Assembly (NCBI GenBank): GCA_002392275.1 | Contig: DGGQ01000055.1 | Span: forward strand, 1-41,421 | Direction: 5' to 3' | Length of the DNA: 41,421 nt | DNA from: Treponema sp. UBA3870 | GTDB lineage: Bacteria; Spirochaetota; Spirochaetia; Treponematales; Treponemataceae | Shown: positions 41,346 through 41,421 of the stretch, in pieces | How the letters are laid out: every line of letters begins with the position of its first letter | Numbering within the stretch: the stretch's first letter is position 1 | The notes under the pieces: generated by a model | Database searches by the model: none | The model's input: only the letters and a program-made list of their open reading frames with translations | Told to the model about the DNA's origin: nothing | Translations under genes and position numbers: made by a program

Positions 41346-41421
41346 TCAGGACCTCGGCATTGATGTTAAACCATTTGCTCTGGATGGATTCTCTGGGCTT
41401 TATGTGTTTTTATGGACGGCA
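41346..41421. other. Right-edge segment, no assignable gene
   Basis: These 76 bases carry short open frames on both strands that run off the window edge. The plus-strand reading NQDLGIDVKPFALDGFSGLYVFLW looks protein-like but has no visible start, so it is not called. Confidence 0.3.

Noticed and set aside
1..41421. CRISPR array, prophage or integrative element
   Set aside because: No regularly spaced direct repeats, integrase, phage structural genes or attachment repeats were seen; the tRNA-Ala gene has no duplicated 3' end in the window.

Overview
The window looks like chromosomal DNA of a spirochaete, most probably a Treponema-like host-associated species. The support is family content rather than a marker gene: many lipoproteins with short lipoboxes, fibronectin-III and leucine-rich-repeat surface proteins, a small Lys/Pro-rich membrane protein, moderate G+C with many homopolymer runs, and a MurE whose substrate motif is not the diaminopimelate one. 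There is no rRNA, integrase, phage structural gene, insertion sequence or CRISPR array. The species assignment is inference.

Region 1 (1-10.3 kb) is amino-acid and nucleotide metabolism. The 3' end of metE is followed by a terminator, a consensus promoter and a tryptophan operon trpGD-trpCF-trpB-trpA. TrpG-TrpD and TrpC-TrpF are fused, trpE is absent, and a short repeat lies between trpB and trpA. Convergent to it is a half-length carB, ending exactly where the second half of CPSase normally starts. Divergent from carB is asnB, whose product carries an in-frame insertion of about 72 residues made of small palindromes. Both carB and asnB have an intrinsic terminator between promoter and start codon, so both look attenuated.

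Region 2 (10.3-19.8 kb) is accessory: a frameshifted BspA-like LRR/PDZ surface gene, a deoxyinosine-type DNA glycosylase, a 7-TM diguanylate cyclase without an inhibitory site, rubrerythrin, a membrane S41 peptidase, a DUF2971 protein, a methyltransferase-like protein with a broken SAM site, and a DUF4153 membrane protein.

Region 3 (19.8-26.9 kb) holds iorA-iorB (indolepyruvate:ferredoxin oxidoreductase, apparently co-transcribed with the DUF4153 gene), a 239-nt near-palindromic element, an orphan radical SAM protein, murE-ddl and a small TSCPD protein.

Region 4 (26.9-37.6 kb) is cell-envelope DNA. A two-TM protein with a sensor-like ectodomain and acidic tail, a 108-aa protein and a lipoprotein run rightward. 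They meet a leftward four-gene operon of two very large FN3 lipoproteins, a small lipoprotein and a barrel-like exported protein. This operon is the best candidate for an undescribed system.

Region 5 (37.6-41.4 kb) has an FAD-dependent oxidoreductase, a tiny membrane protein, tRNA-Ala(CGC) and a multi-TM protein.

Two patterns run across the window. First, several genes have a -10 hexamer only 7-11 nt before the start codon and no usable Shine-Dalgarno sequence, which implies leaderless or nearly leaderless mRNAs. Second, a hairpin repeat of about 35 bp recurs in at least three intergenic regions.
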